64,000 nucleotides of DNA from Terriglobia bacterium (GCA_020073145.1 JAIQFS010000009.1:1-64000); one strand, 5' to 3'. Shown: positions 1-8,128, numbered from the stretch's first letter. A program made the numbers and translations. Notes: generated by a model not told the origin, from the letters alone.

Positions 1-2
1 AT

Positions 3-908
3 TCGCGCAACCTCGGCAACCTTTTCGTGAGTCCGCTGCGTCTGCACGAGTTCGTCGCAGCGCAGCTGACGATGAGCGTCATGCGCACCCTGATCGGCGT
101 CGGCGGCGCCTGCGTGTTCGCCTGGCTGCTGTTCCGCTACTCCATCTTCTCGATGGGGCTGCCGCTCATCGCCTTCTTCACCTGCCTGCTGATTTTTGGC
201 TGGGCAATCGGCCTCGCGGTGTCTGCGATGCTCCTGCGACAGGGGCTCGGCGCCGAGGAGCTCGCGTGGGCGGCGATCTTCCTGGTCGCGCCGGTGTCCG
301 GCGTCTACTATCCGATCGCCGTGCTGCCGCCGGCGATGCAGGTGATCGCGTACGCGCTTCCGCCGGCACACGTGTTCGAGGGGATGCGCGGTGTGCTGCT
401 GCGCCACGAATTCGACGTCGGGCTGTTCCGCAATGCGCTTCTGCTCGACGCCGTCTATCTGGCGCTTTCCGAAATGAAGAAAGCCAAAAACCCGCGCAAG
501 GCGCTGCTCATCATTTCCGATGGAGGCGATAACAGCAGCCGCTACACCGAGGGAGAAATCAAGAACCTGGTGAAGGAAGCGGACGTCCAAATTTATGCGA
601 TCGGAATCTACGAGCCGCTTGGGTCGCGCAGCCGGACGCCGGAGGAGATGGCCGGCCCGGGACTGTTGTCGGAGATCGCCGAGCAGACCGGGGGCCGCCA
701 ATACCCGGTGGTGAACTTGAACGAATTACCGGACATCGCCGCCAAAATCGGGGTGGAACTCCGCCATCAGTACATTCTCGGCTATTCGCCCCAGAATACG
801 CAGCATGACGGGAAGTACCGGCGCGTGGATGTGAAGCTGATCCAGCCGCGAGGACTGGGCGCTCTCCGGGCTTTCTGGAGACACGGCTATTATGCCCCGC
901 CTCAATAA
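3..908 (+). CDS. Chimeric ORF: ABC-2 permease C-terminal part joined to VWFA-protein C-terminus (5' partial)
   Basis: The frame is open from base 3; the first in-window start is a GTG at 27, but conserved permease sequence (NLFVSPLR) already spans it, so the true start lies upstream. Residues up to about position 465 form a hydrophobic ABC-2 type permease C-terminal half with several membrane segments and the typical APVSGVYYP loop. From about 441 onward the protein matches the C-terminal half of a VWFA-related acidobacterial protein (LLIISDGGDN, QYILGYSPQN, GYYAPP), like the two genes that follow. The N-terminal half of a VWFA protein, including the DxSxS metal site, is missing. The switch falls in the stretch LLDAVYLALS, which fits both families. 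This is either an assembly chimera or a real recombination product; a working protein is unlikely. It overlaps the next gene by 17 bp. Confidence 0.6.
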   Translation, partial: SRNLGNLFVSPLRLHEFVAAQLTMSVMRTLIGVGGACVFAWLLFRYSIFSMGLPLIAFFTCLLIFGWAIGLAVSAMLLRQGLGAEELAWAAIFLVAPVSGVYYPIAVLPPAMQVIAYALPPAHVFEGMRGVLLRHEFDVGLFRNALLLDAVYLALSEMKKAKNPRKALLIISDGGDNSSRYTEGEIKNLVKEADVQIYAIGIYEPLGSRSRTPEEMAGPGLLSEIAEQTGGRQYPVVNLNELPDIAAKIGVELRHQYILGYSPQNTQHDGKYRRVDVKLIQPRGLGALRAFWRHGYYAPPQ

Positions 909-1890
909 AGAACTCCATACCGGTGTGTCGACCGCCATCCTGCTGATGACGGGCCTTCTGCTGCGCGGCCAGCCGGCCCGGCCCGCGGCCGATCCGGAAG
1001 CGCCGCCCCAGAGTGGCCTCATCTTCCGCGCGGACACGCGGGTCGTCGATCTGCACGCCACCGTCGTGGATAAGAAAGGGCATCTGGTCACCAACCTGCC
1101 GAAAGAGGCGTTTACGGTCTTCGAAAATGGCGTCCAGCAGATGATCCGCACCTTCAAACGGGAAGACGTGCCGGTCTCGATGGGCCTCATCGTCGACAAT
1201 AGCGGCAGCATGCGCGACAAGCGCGCCAAGGTAGAAGCCGCCGCGCTCACGTTGGTGAAGGATTCCAATCCAGAGGACGAGGTCTTTGTCGTCAACTTCA
1301 ATGACGAGGCCTTTAACGACCTTCCCCACGGCAAGGATTTCACCAGCGACATCAAGGAAATGGAAGAAGCGCTGACCCGCATCGATTCGCGCGGCGGGAC
1401 CGCCATGCGCGAAGCCATCCGCATGTCCATCGACCATCTCAAAGAGAAAGCCCACAAGGACAAGAAGGTGCTGGTGGTGGTGACCGACGGCAACGACAAT
1501 AGCAGCCTGATCAGCTTGGAGAACTTAGTGAAAGCTTCGCAACAGAGCGGCGTTCTGATTTATTCGGTGGGGCTGCTCAGCGAGGAGGAGCGCGGCGAAG
1601 CCAAGCGCGCCGAACGCGCGCTCAATGCCCTGGCGGTAGCCACGGGCGGCGAGACGTTCTTCCCCAAAGATGTCTCCGAAGTGGAGCGCATCGCGCACCA
1701 GGTGGCGCGCGACATCCGCAACCAGTATTCGATCGTGTACACGCCGTCCAACCAATCCATGGACGGCACTTTCCGGCAGATCAAAGTCGTCGCCAAGGGG
1801 CCCGGCGCCCCTACCGTGCGCACCCGGAGCGGCTACTATGCCACTCCCGATCAGGCCGGCACGGAAGCTCGAACTTCACTCAACAAATAA
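892..1890 (+). CDS. VWFA-related acidobacterial domain protein, copy 1
   Basis: A 332-residue putatively exported protein with a hydrophobic stretch near residues 12-25. It carries a von Willebrand factor A domain from about residue 95 to 280, with a MIDAS metal motif D-N-S-G-S at 102-106 and the second metal-loop region TDGNDN. The part before it (FRADTRVVDLHATV, EAFTVFENG) is the N-terminal signature of the acidobacterial VWFA family, and the C-terminus ends GYYATP as is usual for it. The family is widespread in Acidobacteria but has no established biochemical role; metal-dependent protein binding in the periplasm or outside the cell is an inference. The stop overlaps the start of the next paralogue (TAATG), so the two are translationally coupled. 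The two products are very similar along their length, indicating recent tandem duplication. Confidence 0.9.
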   Translation: MPRLNKELHTGVSTAILLMTGLLLRGQPARPAADPEAPPQSGLIFRADTRVVDLHATVVDKKGHLVTNLPKEAFTVFENGVQQMIRTFKREDVPVSMGLIVDNSGSMRDKRAKVEAAALTLVKDSNPEDEVFVVNFNDEAFNDLPHGKDFTSDIKEMEEALTRIDSRGGTAMREAIRMSIDHLKEKAHKDKKVLVVVTDGNDNSSLISLENLVKASQQSGVLIYSVGLLSEEERGEAKRAERALNALAVATGGETFFPKDVSEVERIAHQVARDIRNQYSIVYTPSNQSMDGTFRQIKVVAKGPGAPTVRTRSGYYATPDQAGTEARTSLNK

Positions 1891-2882
1891 TGCGCCACAT
1901 ACCCAGGCTTTCTTTTTCAGCGCTCGCGGCCGCCATCGCGGCCGTGGGCCTCTCTCTTTGGGGCCAGCAGGTTCAACCGCCCGCGCCCCCGGACGCGCCG
2001 GAGGACAGCGGAGCGGTGTTTCGCGCCGATACCCGCGTGGTCGATTTGCACGTGACCGTCATCGACCGCAACGGGCACCTGGTCACCAACCTTCCGCGGG
2101 AAGCCTTCACCGTTTATGAAAACGGCGTGATGCAGCAGGTCCGCAGCTTCAAGCGGGAAGACACCCCGGTTTCCATGGGATTGATCGTCGACAATAGCGG
2201 CAGCATGCGGGACAAGCGCGCCAAAGTGGAAGCCGCCGCGCTCACATTGGTGAAGGATTCCAACCCCAGCGATGAAGTCTTCGTTGTCAATTTTAATGAG
2301 GAGGCCTATAAAGACCTCCCCAACGGCAAGGATTTCACCAATAACATCAAGGAAATGGAGGAGGCTCTGACCCGCATCGATTCGCGCGGCGGGACCGCTA
2401 TGCGCGACGCCATCCGCCTCTCCATCGATCACCTCAAAGAGAAGGCGCACAAGGACAAGAAGGTGCTGGTGGTGGTGACCGACGGCAATGACAACGCCAG
2501 CCTGGTGAGCCTGGAGAAGCTGGTGAAGGCTGCCCAACAGAGCGGCGTTTTGATTTATTCGGTGGGTCTGCTGAGCGAAGAGGAGCGAGGCGAAGCCAAG
2601 CGCGCCGAAAAGGCCCTCGATACCCTCGCGGAGGTTTCGGGCGGCGAGACGTTCTTCCCCAAGGATGTTTCCGAGGTGGAGCGCATTGCGCACCAGGTGG
2701 CGCGCAACATCCGCAACCAGTATTCCATCGTCTACACGCCCGCCAACCAGTCCATGGACGGAACGTTTCGGCAAATCAAAGTCTCCGTCAAGGGGCCGGG
2801 CGGTCTGACCGTCCGTACCCGCAATGGCTATTACGCCACCCCCGACCAGGGCAGCAGCCCCTCGCGCCCCTCGCCGAAGTAA
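1890..2882 (+). CDS. VWFA-related acidobacterial domain protein, copy 2
   Basis: A 330-residue paralogue of the preceding gene with the same layout: signal-like N-terminus (LSFSALAAAIAAVGLSLWG), VWFA-family lead (FRADTRVVDLHVTV), MIDAS motif DNSGSM and the ending NGYYATPDQ. Its start codon shares a base with the previous stop (TAATG), and its own stop overlaps the next small gene in the same way. Near-identical DNA blocks between the copies, for example around each MIDAS motif, suggest duplication followed by gene conversion. The copies differ mostly in the signal region and a few surface residues, so they may be partly redundant or form a pair; this cannot be decided from sequence. The function of the family is unknown. 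Confidence 0.9.
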   Translation: MRHIPRLSFSALAAAIAAVGLSLWGQQVQPPAPPDAPEDSGAVFRADTRVVDLHVTVIDRNGHLVTNLPREAFTVYENGVMQQVRSFKREDTPVSMGLIVDNSGSMRDKRAKVEAAALTLVKDSNPSDEVFVVNFNEEAYKDLPNGKDFTNNIKEMEEALTRIDSRGGTAMRDAIRLSIDHLKEKAHKDKKVLVVVTDGNDNASLVSLEKLVKAAQQSGVLIYSVGLLSEEERGEAKRAEKALDTLAEVSGGETFFPKDVSEVERIAHQVARNIRNQYSIVYTPANQSMDGTFRQIKVSVKGPGGLTVRTRNGYYATPDQGSSPSRPSPK

Positions 2883-3124
2883 TGCTGGGTCTCCTCTGGC
2901 GCCTGACCCGCGGGTATCGCCTGCGCCCCTGGTGCAGTCCGTATTTGCGCTGGCGCATGGAGACGTACGGGGGCCTGCATGCCGCCGAGATCACCTTCGC
3001 CGGGTTCTGGAAATTTGCGTGGAAACAGAGGCGGGATCTGCTGCGGTATCTGCGCTGGGCGGAAGGAATGCGGATCCGGGCGGGGAAACAACGGAGCCCC
3101 GCCAGTCCTCGTGGGGAAGGCTGA
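2882..3124 (+). CDS. Small basic protein of unknown function coupled to the VWFA genes
   Basis: An 80-residue Arg- and Trp-rich protein beginning MLGLLWRLTRGYRLRPW. Its ATG overlaps the stop of the second VWFA gene (TAATG), exactly as the two VWFA genes overlap each other, which argues for a real co-translated gene. The central part (SPYLRWRMETYGGLHA, EITFAGFWKF) looks constrained, with many aromatic and arginine residues, while the last 15 residues are low in complexity. There is no signal peptide or clear membrane segment. I recognise no domain and assign no function. The alternative, a spurious ORF in GC-rich DNA, is less likely because of the start-stop coupling and the unusual but coherent composition. 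Confidence 0.65.
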   Translation: MLGLLWRLTRGYRLRPWCSPYLRWRMETYGGLHAAEITFAGFWKFAWKQRRDLLRYLRWAEGMRIRAGKQRSPASPRGEG

Positions 3125-3170
3125 CGGGGCCCGTGACGGGCGCGCCCGGTTCCGCTGGAAATCCCGAGCC

Positions 3171-3195
3171 GCGCCAGGCTACCTGCCGCTGGCGC
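3171..3195. terminator. Possible bidirectional terminator hairpin
   Basis: GCGCCAG (3171-3177) and CTGGCGC (3189-3195) form a perfect 7-bp stem with an 11-nt loop between two convergent genes (stops at 3124 and 3200). A second short inverted repeat, GCCCGT-G-ACGGGC, lies at 3129-3141. There is no T-tract, so intrinsic termination is uncertain. Confidence 0.35.
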
Positions 3196-3199
3196 TGCG

Positions 3200-3376
3200 T
3201 TACTTCGCAGCCGGCTTGGTGGCCTTGGGAGCCTTGTGGCCCTTCTTGACGTGCTTTTTGGTCTTCTGCGTGGTGGCCGTCTTGGCAGCGGGCGCGGTGG
3301 TGCTGGCCTGCGGAGCGGCGAAAATGAACGGCGTGCTGGCCAGAGCCAACCCGATCGCAAGTAAACTTTTCTTCAT
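3200..3376 (-). CDS. Small secreted Lys/Ala-rich protein (58 aa)
   Basis: A short gene reading MKKSLLAIGLALASTPFIFA, then a mature part of about 37 residues made almost entirely of Ala, Lys, Thr, Pro and His (for example TKKHVKKGHKAPKATKPAAK). The first 20 residues are a textbook signal peptide ending FAA. A perfect AGGAGG ribosome binding site (3384-3389) lies 7 nt before the ATG, which makes this a well-supported gene despite its length. The mature product would be a very basic, disordered periplasmic or secreted peptide, resembling small histone-like or Lys-rich exported proteins that turn up in Acidobacteria. Its function is unknown; binding to DNA, LPS or polyanions is only an inference from charge. 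It is convergent with the VWFA cluster and divergent from the histidine kinase gene. Confidence 0.75.
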   Translation of the reverse strand: MKKSLLAIGLALASTPFIFAAPQASTTAPAAKTATTQKTKKHVKKGHKAPKATKPAAK

Positions 3377-3571
3377 GATGGTTCCTCCTGGCGGGTCCTG
3401 CGCCCGCTTACATCCTCATCATGAGGCCGGCGGCCCGGAAACACGATAGCCTCGGTAGGCTAGCCGCTCCCCCGAATCTGGGGCTACGACGGTTAATGTT
3501 TATTAGTCTGCCCGTCTAGCCGATTGGGGGGATGCCCCGGAAACGCCTCCGGCGCGATACTGGAAACGGCT

Positions 3572-4882
3572 ATGCCCCCGCGCCCCATCACGCATCAGAA
3601 CATCTTTCGGGTCCTCATCGCCGGCTTCGCGCTGGTCATCCTGCTCTTGCTGGCGGCCGCTCTCGTGGGGATCCGGAACATCCGCTCGATCCAGGAGAAC
3701 GCGGCCAGCATGGTTCGCGAGCAATCCGTCGCCAACCGCCTGATCGACGAGTTGCAGAAGCAGCAGACCAGCCTGAGCGAGGTGTTTTCCATCCTGGCGC
3801 GGGACCCCGACTCGTTGGATTACGACCACATCATGAGTCAGCTCCAGCAGGCCGATACCGACCTCGACCGCATCGCCTCCCAAGGCGCGCAGACCGCCGA
3901 CTCGGCTCTGTGGGGCAGGCTGAGACAGGCGTCTCTGGAGTTCTCCAACGAAGCCCGCCGCCTGCTCAACGATGAAAACGTCGAAACCTATGCGCCCATC
4001 GAGCTGTTCCGCGATCACGAAGCCTTCGTTTCCGTGATCGGAAAACTGATCGCCGCCGAATACCGCAAGGCAAGCGCCGCGCAGGCGCAGATCGATCGCC
4101 GCTCGTCGCGCCTGCTCTCGGCCTCGTTCCTCTTTGCCTCCCTCAGCATCCTGCTGGCCCTGCTGTTTGCCGGAGCCACGGTCAAGCTGGTATCGAGCCT
4201 CGTGCGCCAGATGGAATGGCAGACCGCGGAGCTGAGCCGCGTTTCCTGGCATCTGTTGGAAGACCAGGAAGCCACCGCCCGGCGTTTCTCGCACGAACTG
4301 CATGACGAGCTGGGCCAGTCCCTGACCGCTGTGAAAACCAACCTGGCGGCCTTCCAATCCGGCGGCCCGGTCGACCCCGCTCGCCTCGCCGACTGCCTCC
4401 GCCTGGTGGATGATTCCATCGGCAACGTCCGCCAGATGTCCCAGCTCCTGCGGCCCACCATCCTCGACGATTTCGGCCTCGAAGCCGGCCTGCGCTGGCT
4501 CTGCGACGGTTTCGCCGCGCGCACCGGTATTGCCGTCGATCTGCAGTCGAGTTATTCCGGCCGGCTGCCTGACGAAACCGAGACCCACCTGTTCCGCATC
4601 GCGCAGGAGGCGCTCACCAACGTGGCCCGGCATGCCCATGCCCGCCACGTTCGCGTAGCGCTGAAATCCGGCGGCGACCAGATTGATCTCTCGGTGAGGG
4701 ATGACGGAGACGGCCTGCCCGAGACTCCCGCCAACGGCCGCGGCATGGGGATGATCGGCATGCGTGCCCGCGCCCGCAGCGCCGGCGGCGATGTCAGCGT
4801 CCGCTCCCGCCCCGGCCAGGGTGTTGTAATTGAGGTGCGGGTCCCCATCCGGCATGAAACGTATTCGCATACTTCTGGCTGA
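3572..4882 (+). CDS. NarL-type sensor histidine kinase (HisKA_3)
   Basis: A 436-residue membrane histidine kinase. A first membrane helix is at about residues 13-33, then a helical periplasmic domain of about 145 residues, then a second membrane helix at about 180-200. The dimerisation and phosphoacceptor motif SHELHDELGQS places the phosphorylated histidine at 241. The ATP-binding domain follows, with the N box (QEALTNVARHAH) and glycine boxes (RDDGDGLP, GMGMIGMRAR). It should phosphorylate the response regulator encoded immediately downstream, whose ATG lies 29 bp inside this gene. The stimulus is unknown; the periplasmic part is a helical bundle without a recognisable ligand pocket. The ATG at 3572 is preferred over a TTG at 3524 because it places the first helix at a normal distance from the N-terminus. 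Confidence 0.9.
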   Translation: MPPRPITHQNIFRVLIAGFALVILLLLAAALVGIRNIRSIQENAASMVREQSVANRLIDELQKQQTSLSEVFSILARDPDSLDYDHIMSQLQQADTDLDRIASQGAQTADSALWGRLRQASLEFSNEARRLLNDENVETYAPIELFRDHEAFVSVIGKLIAAEYRKASAAQAQIDRRSSRLLSASFLFASLSILLALLFAGATVKLVSSLVRQMEWQTAELSRVSWHLLEDQEATARRFSHELHDELGQSLTAVKTNLAAFQSGGPVDPARLADCLRLVDDSIGNVRQMSQLLRPTILDDFGLEAGLRWLCDGFAARTGIAVDLQSSYSGRLPDETETHLFRIAQEALTNVARHAHARHVRVALKSGGDQIDLSVRDDGDGLPETPANGRGMGMIGMRARARSAGGDVSVRSRPGQGVVIEVRVPIRHETYSHTSG

Positions 4883-5489
4883 CGATCACCCCGTGGTGCG
4901 CCAGGGCTTCAAGATGATCCTCGATGCCCAGCCCGACATGGAGATCGTTGGCGAAGCCGGCAACGGCCGCGAGGCCGTCGAACTGGCCGAGTCCTTGAAA
5001 CCGGACGTGGTGGTGATGGATGTCGCCATGCCGGAATTGAATGGCATCGAGGCCACACGGCGGGTGGCGGCCTCCGTCCCCCACGCCCGCGTCGTCGCTC
5101 TCAGCATGCACAAGGATTCGGTCTATGTGCGGGAAGTGCTGCGCGCCGGAGCGCGCGGCTACCTGCTCAAGGATTCCGGCGCCAACGACCTGGTGGCCGC
5201 CGTGCGCGCCGTGGCACAGGGCGAAGGCTATCTCAGCCCCGGCGTCTCCGACGCCGTTCTCGATGACTACCGCAAGCACGTCACCAACCCCATCGACCTG
5301 CTCTCCAGCCGGGAGCGGGAAGTGCTGCAGATGCTGGCGGAAGGGAAGACCAATAAGGAAATCGCCGGCGTGTTGAACTTGAGCGTCTATACGGTGGACG
5401 CGCACCGTGGCCGCATCATGGAGAAGCTCAACCTGCACAGCATCAACGACCTGGTCCGCTTCGCCGTGCGTAACGGCATGATCGAGTAG
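4854..5489 (+). CDS. NarL/FixJ-family response regulator
   Basis: A 211-residue regulator with an N-terminal receiver domain (acidic pair D10-D11, phosphoacceptor D56 in VVVMDVAMPELNG, conserved lysine in YLLKDSG) and a C-terminal LuxR-type helix-turn-helix (LSSREREVLQMLAEGKTNKE). It overlaps the upstream kinase gene by 29 bp, so the two form a translationally coupled two-component system. It is expected to bind DNA as a dimer after phosphorylation. Target genes cannot be read from the sequence; the neighbouring genes on the opposite strand are not obviously part of a regulon. The start at 4854 gives the usual N-terminus (MKRIRILLADDHP). Confidence 0.92.
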   Translation: MKRIRILLADDHPVVRQGFKMILDAQPDMEIVGEAGNGREAVELAESLKPDVVVMDVAMPELNGIEATRRVAASVPHARVVALSMHKDSVYVREVLRAGARGYLLKDSGANDLVAAVRAVAQGEGYLSPGVSDAVLDDYRKHVTNPIDLLSSREREVLQMLAEGKTNKEIAGVLNLSVYTVDAHRGRIMEKLNLHSINDLVRFAVRNGMIE

Positions 5490-5513
5490 GGTTTTCCCAG
5501 ATCGATGCTCCCG

Positions 5514-6743
5514 CTAGCCGTTCGCGTACACGGCCCGCTCGAAGTCGCCCAGCAGGCCGACGCCTTCTTTGTCCGCGAACGGCAGGAACTGCATCATCAC
5601 CACCGCGCACAGATCGCGCCGCGGGTCGATCCAGTAGTAGGTGTTGTAGACACCGGCCCAGGCCAGGCTTCCGGCCGAACGCCCGCCTTTGTACGCGGCG
5701 GGATTCATCAGGAAGCCAAAGGTATATTTGTCTTCAAAGCCGGGATGGAAGTCCACGTCGCTGGAGAGGGCGGGCCGCGCGGTCTTCAGCCTTCCGGCCC
5801 CGAGCGGTCCGATCTGATTGGACGCCATCATCTGGACCGTCTTCGCCTGCAGGATTTGCTCTTTTGCGGGGCCGCGCCCGTGCCGCAGAATCATCTGCAT
5901 GAAGCGCACGTAGTCGGGCGCGGTGGAGTTCAGTCCGCCGCCGCCGTTGTACGCCTTGGGCGGTGCAGGCTGCGTCCGAGGATTCTCTTTGAGCACGCCG
6001 TCGCCTTGACGCTGGGACACGCTGACCAAGCGGTCGAACTTCTCCGGAGGCAGAATGAAACTGGTGTCTTTCATGCCCAGCGGCTGCAGGATGTTGCTTT
6101 GGAAGTACTGCTCGAGCGTCTGGCCGCTGACGGTTTCCACCAGCCGTCCCGTCCAGTCGAGCCCGTAGCCGTACTGCCAGCGAGTGCCCGGCTCGAACGC
6201 CAGCGGGATCAGCGGCGCCACGGTGCCCGGCGTCAGATTGGCTCCGGCCTGCGCGGTGTATTTCGCGATATCGGCATCCCACGTGTCATAGGCGAAACCC
6301 GAAGTGTGCGTCATCAGGTTGCGCAGCGTGACCGGCTTGGTGGCCGGCCGCAGGATGGGCTTTCCGGCGGCGTCGAAACCGGTCAGCACCTGCACCTTGC
6401 CCAACTCGGGCAGGTGCTTGGACGCCGGTTCGTCCAGCGTCAGCTTGCCGCGCTCCACCAGTTGCAGGGCCGCGGTTGTCGTGATGGCCTTGGTCATCGA
6501 CGCGATGGCAAAGATGGAATCGATGGTCACGTCCACCCCGGACTCCGCATCCCGCTTGCCGAAGGCGCCGGAATAGGTGGTCTTGTCGGCCGTGGCCGTC
6601 ATCGCCGTGACCATCGGGATTTTTCTGCGCCGCATACTCTCGCGCAGCGTCTCATCGAGGCTCGGAGCGCCCCATAGCTGACCCGCCTGCGCGCCCAGAA
6701 TCGCGAGTGCGCCGCCGAATTCCCGCCGGCTGATGATCGTCAT
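5514..6743 (-). CDS. Serine hydrolase, class C beta-lactamase/esterase fold
   Basis: A 409-residue exported protein of the beta-lactamase-related family (PF00144-type: class C beta-lactamases, esterases such as EstB, and D-aminopeptidases). The nucleophile motif S-M-T-K sits at residues 82-85 and the second motif Y-G-Y at 191-193. A WAG triad near the C-terminus takes the place of the KTG motif, which points to an esterase or peptidase more than a true beta-lactamase. The N-terminus SRREFGGALAILGA looks like a twin-arginine signal, so the enzyme is probably exported folded. The closest named group is serine hydrolases acting on esters of small acids. It stands alone, convergent with the two-component genes and 43 bp downstream of the O-methyltransferase on the same strand. 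Confidence 0.88.
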   Translation of the reverse strand: MTIISRREFGGALAILGAQAGQLWGAPSLDETLRESMRRRKIPMVTAMTATADKTTYSGAFGKRDAESGVDVTIDSIFAIASMTKAITTTAALQLVERGKLTLDEPASKHLPELGKVQVLTGFDAAGKPILRPATKPVTLRNLMTHTSGFAYDTWDADIAKYTAQAGANLTPGTVAPLIPLAFEPGTRWQYGYGLDWTGRLVETVSGQTLEQYFQSNILQPLGMKDTSFILPPEKFDRLVSVSQRQGDGVLKENPRTQPAPPKAYNGGGGLNSTAPDYVRFMQMILRHGRGPAKEQILQAKTVQMMASNQIGPLGAGRLKTARPALSSDVDFHPGFEDKYTFGFLMNPAAYKGGRSAGSLAWAGVYNTYYWIDPRRDLCAVVMMQFLPFADKEGVGLLGDFERAVYANG

Positions 6744-6786
6744 AGTTCTTTCTTTGATACCACGAATGGCCCGCCGTGGGGAGGCC

Positions 6787-7449
6787 TCAGAGCTTGCACG
6801 CCAGCATCAGCCCGTCGCCCATGGTCGCCAGGCTGAGGGCCACGCGCGCGTCGCCGTGCAACTTGCGGTTGAACGCGCGGATGGCTTCGGTATCCGGGTC
6901 GCGGACACTCGGGTCGATCACGGCCCCGTGCCAGAGCACGTTGTCCACCGCGATCAGGCCGCCTTTCCGCACTAAAACCAGCGCGCGTTCGTAATAATTG
7001 TCCGAGTTGGTCTTGTCGGCGTCGATAAACGCCAGGTCGAACGTCCCCGCCTCGCCGCTCGCGATCAGTGCATCCAGAGTGAGCAGCGCCGGCCCCACCC
7101 GCAGGTCGATCTTGTCTTCCACTCCGGCTTCGCGCCAGGTGCGCTGGGCGGCTGCCGCCCATTCGCTACTGCGTTCGCAGGCAACCAATCGGCCGCCGGG
7201 CGGCAAAGCCAGTGCCACCCAGGTCGAGCTGTAGCCCAGGAACACCCCGACTTCCAGAGTCTTCCTGGCCCCAACGAGCCGGGCCAGCAGGTGCAACAAC
7301 TGCACCTGTTCCGGCGCCGAACATAAGGAAGCGTTGGGATGGTCCGTGGTCGCCTCCCGCAAGCGCCTTAGGACCTCGGGCTCGCGGAGGGTCACGCTGG
7401 CGATGTATTCCGCCATCTCGTCGGTGATCGCTGTGTGAGTTCGGGACAT
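6787..7449 (-). CDS. SAM-dependent O-methyltransferase (caffeoyl-CoA OMT family)
   Basis: A 220-residue class I methyltransferase of the O-methyltransferase_3 family. The SAM-binding motif I is TLEVGVFLGYSS, with the acidic residue of strand 2 in VACERSSE. Motif FIDADKTNSDNYYERA carries the conserved metal-binding aspartates, and VDNVLWHG follows. Bacterial members methylate catechol-like or flavonoid hydroxyls with Mg2+; the natural substrate here is unknown. The frame stays open far upstream, but the family N-terminus starts at the ATG at 7449 (MSRTHTAITDEMAEYI), and the upstream extension has no similarity to the family and runs into the divergent gene. Confidence 0.9.
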   Translation of the reverse strand: MSRTHTAITDEMAEYIASVTLREPEVLRRLREATTDHPNASLCSAPEQVQLLHLLARLVGARKTLEVGVFLGYSSTWVALALPPGGRLVACERSSEWAAAAQRTWREAGVEDKIDLRVGPALLTLDALIASGEAGTFDLAFIDADKTNSDNYYERALVLVRKGGLIAVDNVLWHGAVIDPSVRDPDTEAIRAFNRKLHGDARVALSLATMGDGLMLACKL

Positions 7450-7606
7450 GAAGAAAGCCCATTCTAGCCCGTCGCAAGTCAGGTTACCGTTCTCCGACGG
7501 CAGGTTGCAAAGCCGCGGCCAAAGATATGACAATAGGTCAAGGTGCCATATGCCGGTTTGAGCGCCTTGGTGCTCGCCGCCGGTCCCTGAAGACCGCTCG
7601 AAGCTG

Positions 7607-8053
7607 ATGTTGCCCATGACCCTCGACACCGCCCTGAACCTGATTTGGCTCGGACTGGGTGTTGCTGCGCTCATCCTGCTTGCATTCCTCGAGAAGCGCC
7701 GTTTCCCGCATAGCGCGTTCCGCTCCCGGTGCAAACGTTTTTTCGTCGTTCTCATTGTGACGGTCGCGTTGTTTCCCAGCGTTTCCACCAGCGACGACCT
7801 GTTCAGCTTTTCGCTGCTCAACAGTCATCTGGGTAAACACGGTGGCGTCGGCAACACGGTGCCGGAAGATTCCAAGGAGAAAGCCAACCTTCAGCTGTTC
7901 CGGCTCCTGGAGTCCCTGAGTCATTTTCAACTTTCGTTCGTCTACGCTCTCGCGCTGGCCTTGTGCTGCGTCTCGTTTGTACTTACGCTGCGCCGGCAGG
8001 TGCTGAGCCGCCCGGTGCTCTGCCGGTCTGGACGCGGCCCTCCGCTCGCCTGA
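7607..8053 (+). CDS. Small membrane protein at the head of the metal-efflux operon
   Basis: A 148-residue protein with probable membrane helices at about residues 9-28 (LNLIWLGLGVAALILLAF), 43-60 (FFVVLIVTVALFPSVS) and 110-128 (FVYALALALCCVSFVLTL). Polar, charged stretches separate them. It lies 75 bp upstream of the TolC-like gene on the same strand and probably shares its transcript. I do not recognise a named family. The position before an RND efflux system suggests a role in metal stress or in assembly of the pump, but that is inference only. It lacks the Cys/His/Met clusters expected of a metal-binding protein. Confidence 0.7.
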   Translation: MLPMTLDTALNLIWLGLGVAALILLAFLEKRRFPHSAFRSRCKRFFVVLIVTVALFPSVSTSDDLFSFSLLNSHLGKHGGVGNTVPEDSKEKANLQLFRLLESLSHFQLSFVYALALALCCVSFVLTLRRQVLSRPVLCRSGRGPPLA

Positions 8054-8128
8054 ATTCCGTCCCAGGTTTGGTGCCGATGCTCGATGGCGTTGGGCCTTCG
8101 TGTTCCGTGCATGGAAGTCAGGTGAAGA

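Noticed and set aside
5514-6743. Antibiotic beta-lactamase
   Set aside because: SxxK and YxY are present but the KTG motif is replaced by WAG; general serine esterase/peptidase is safer.
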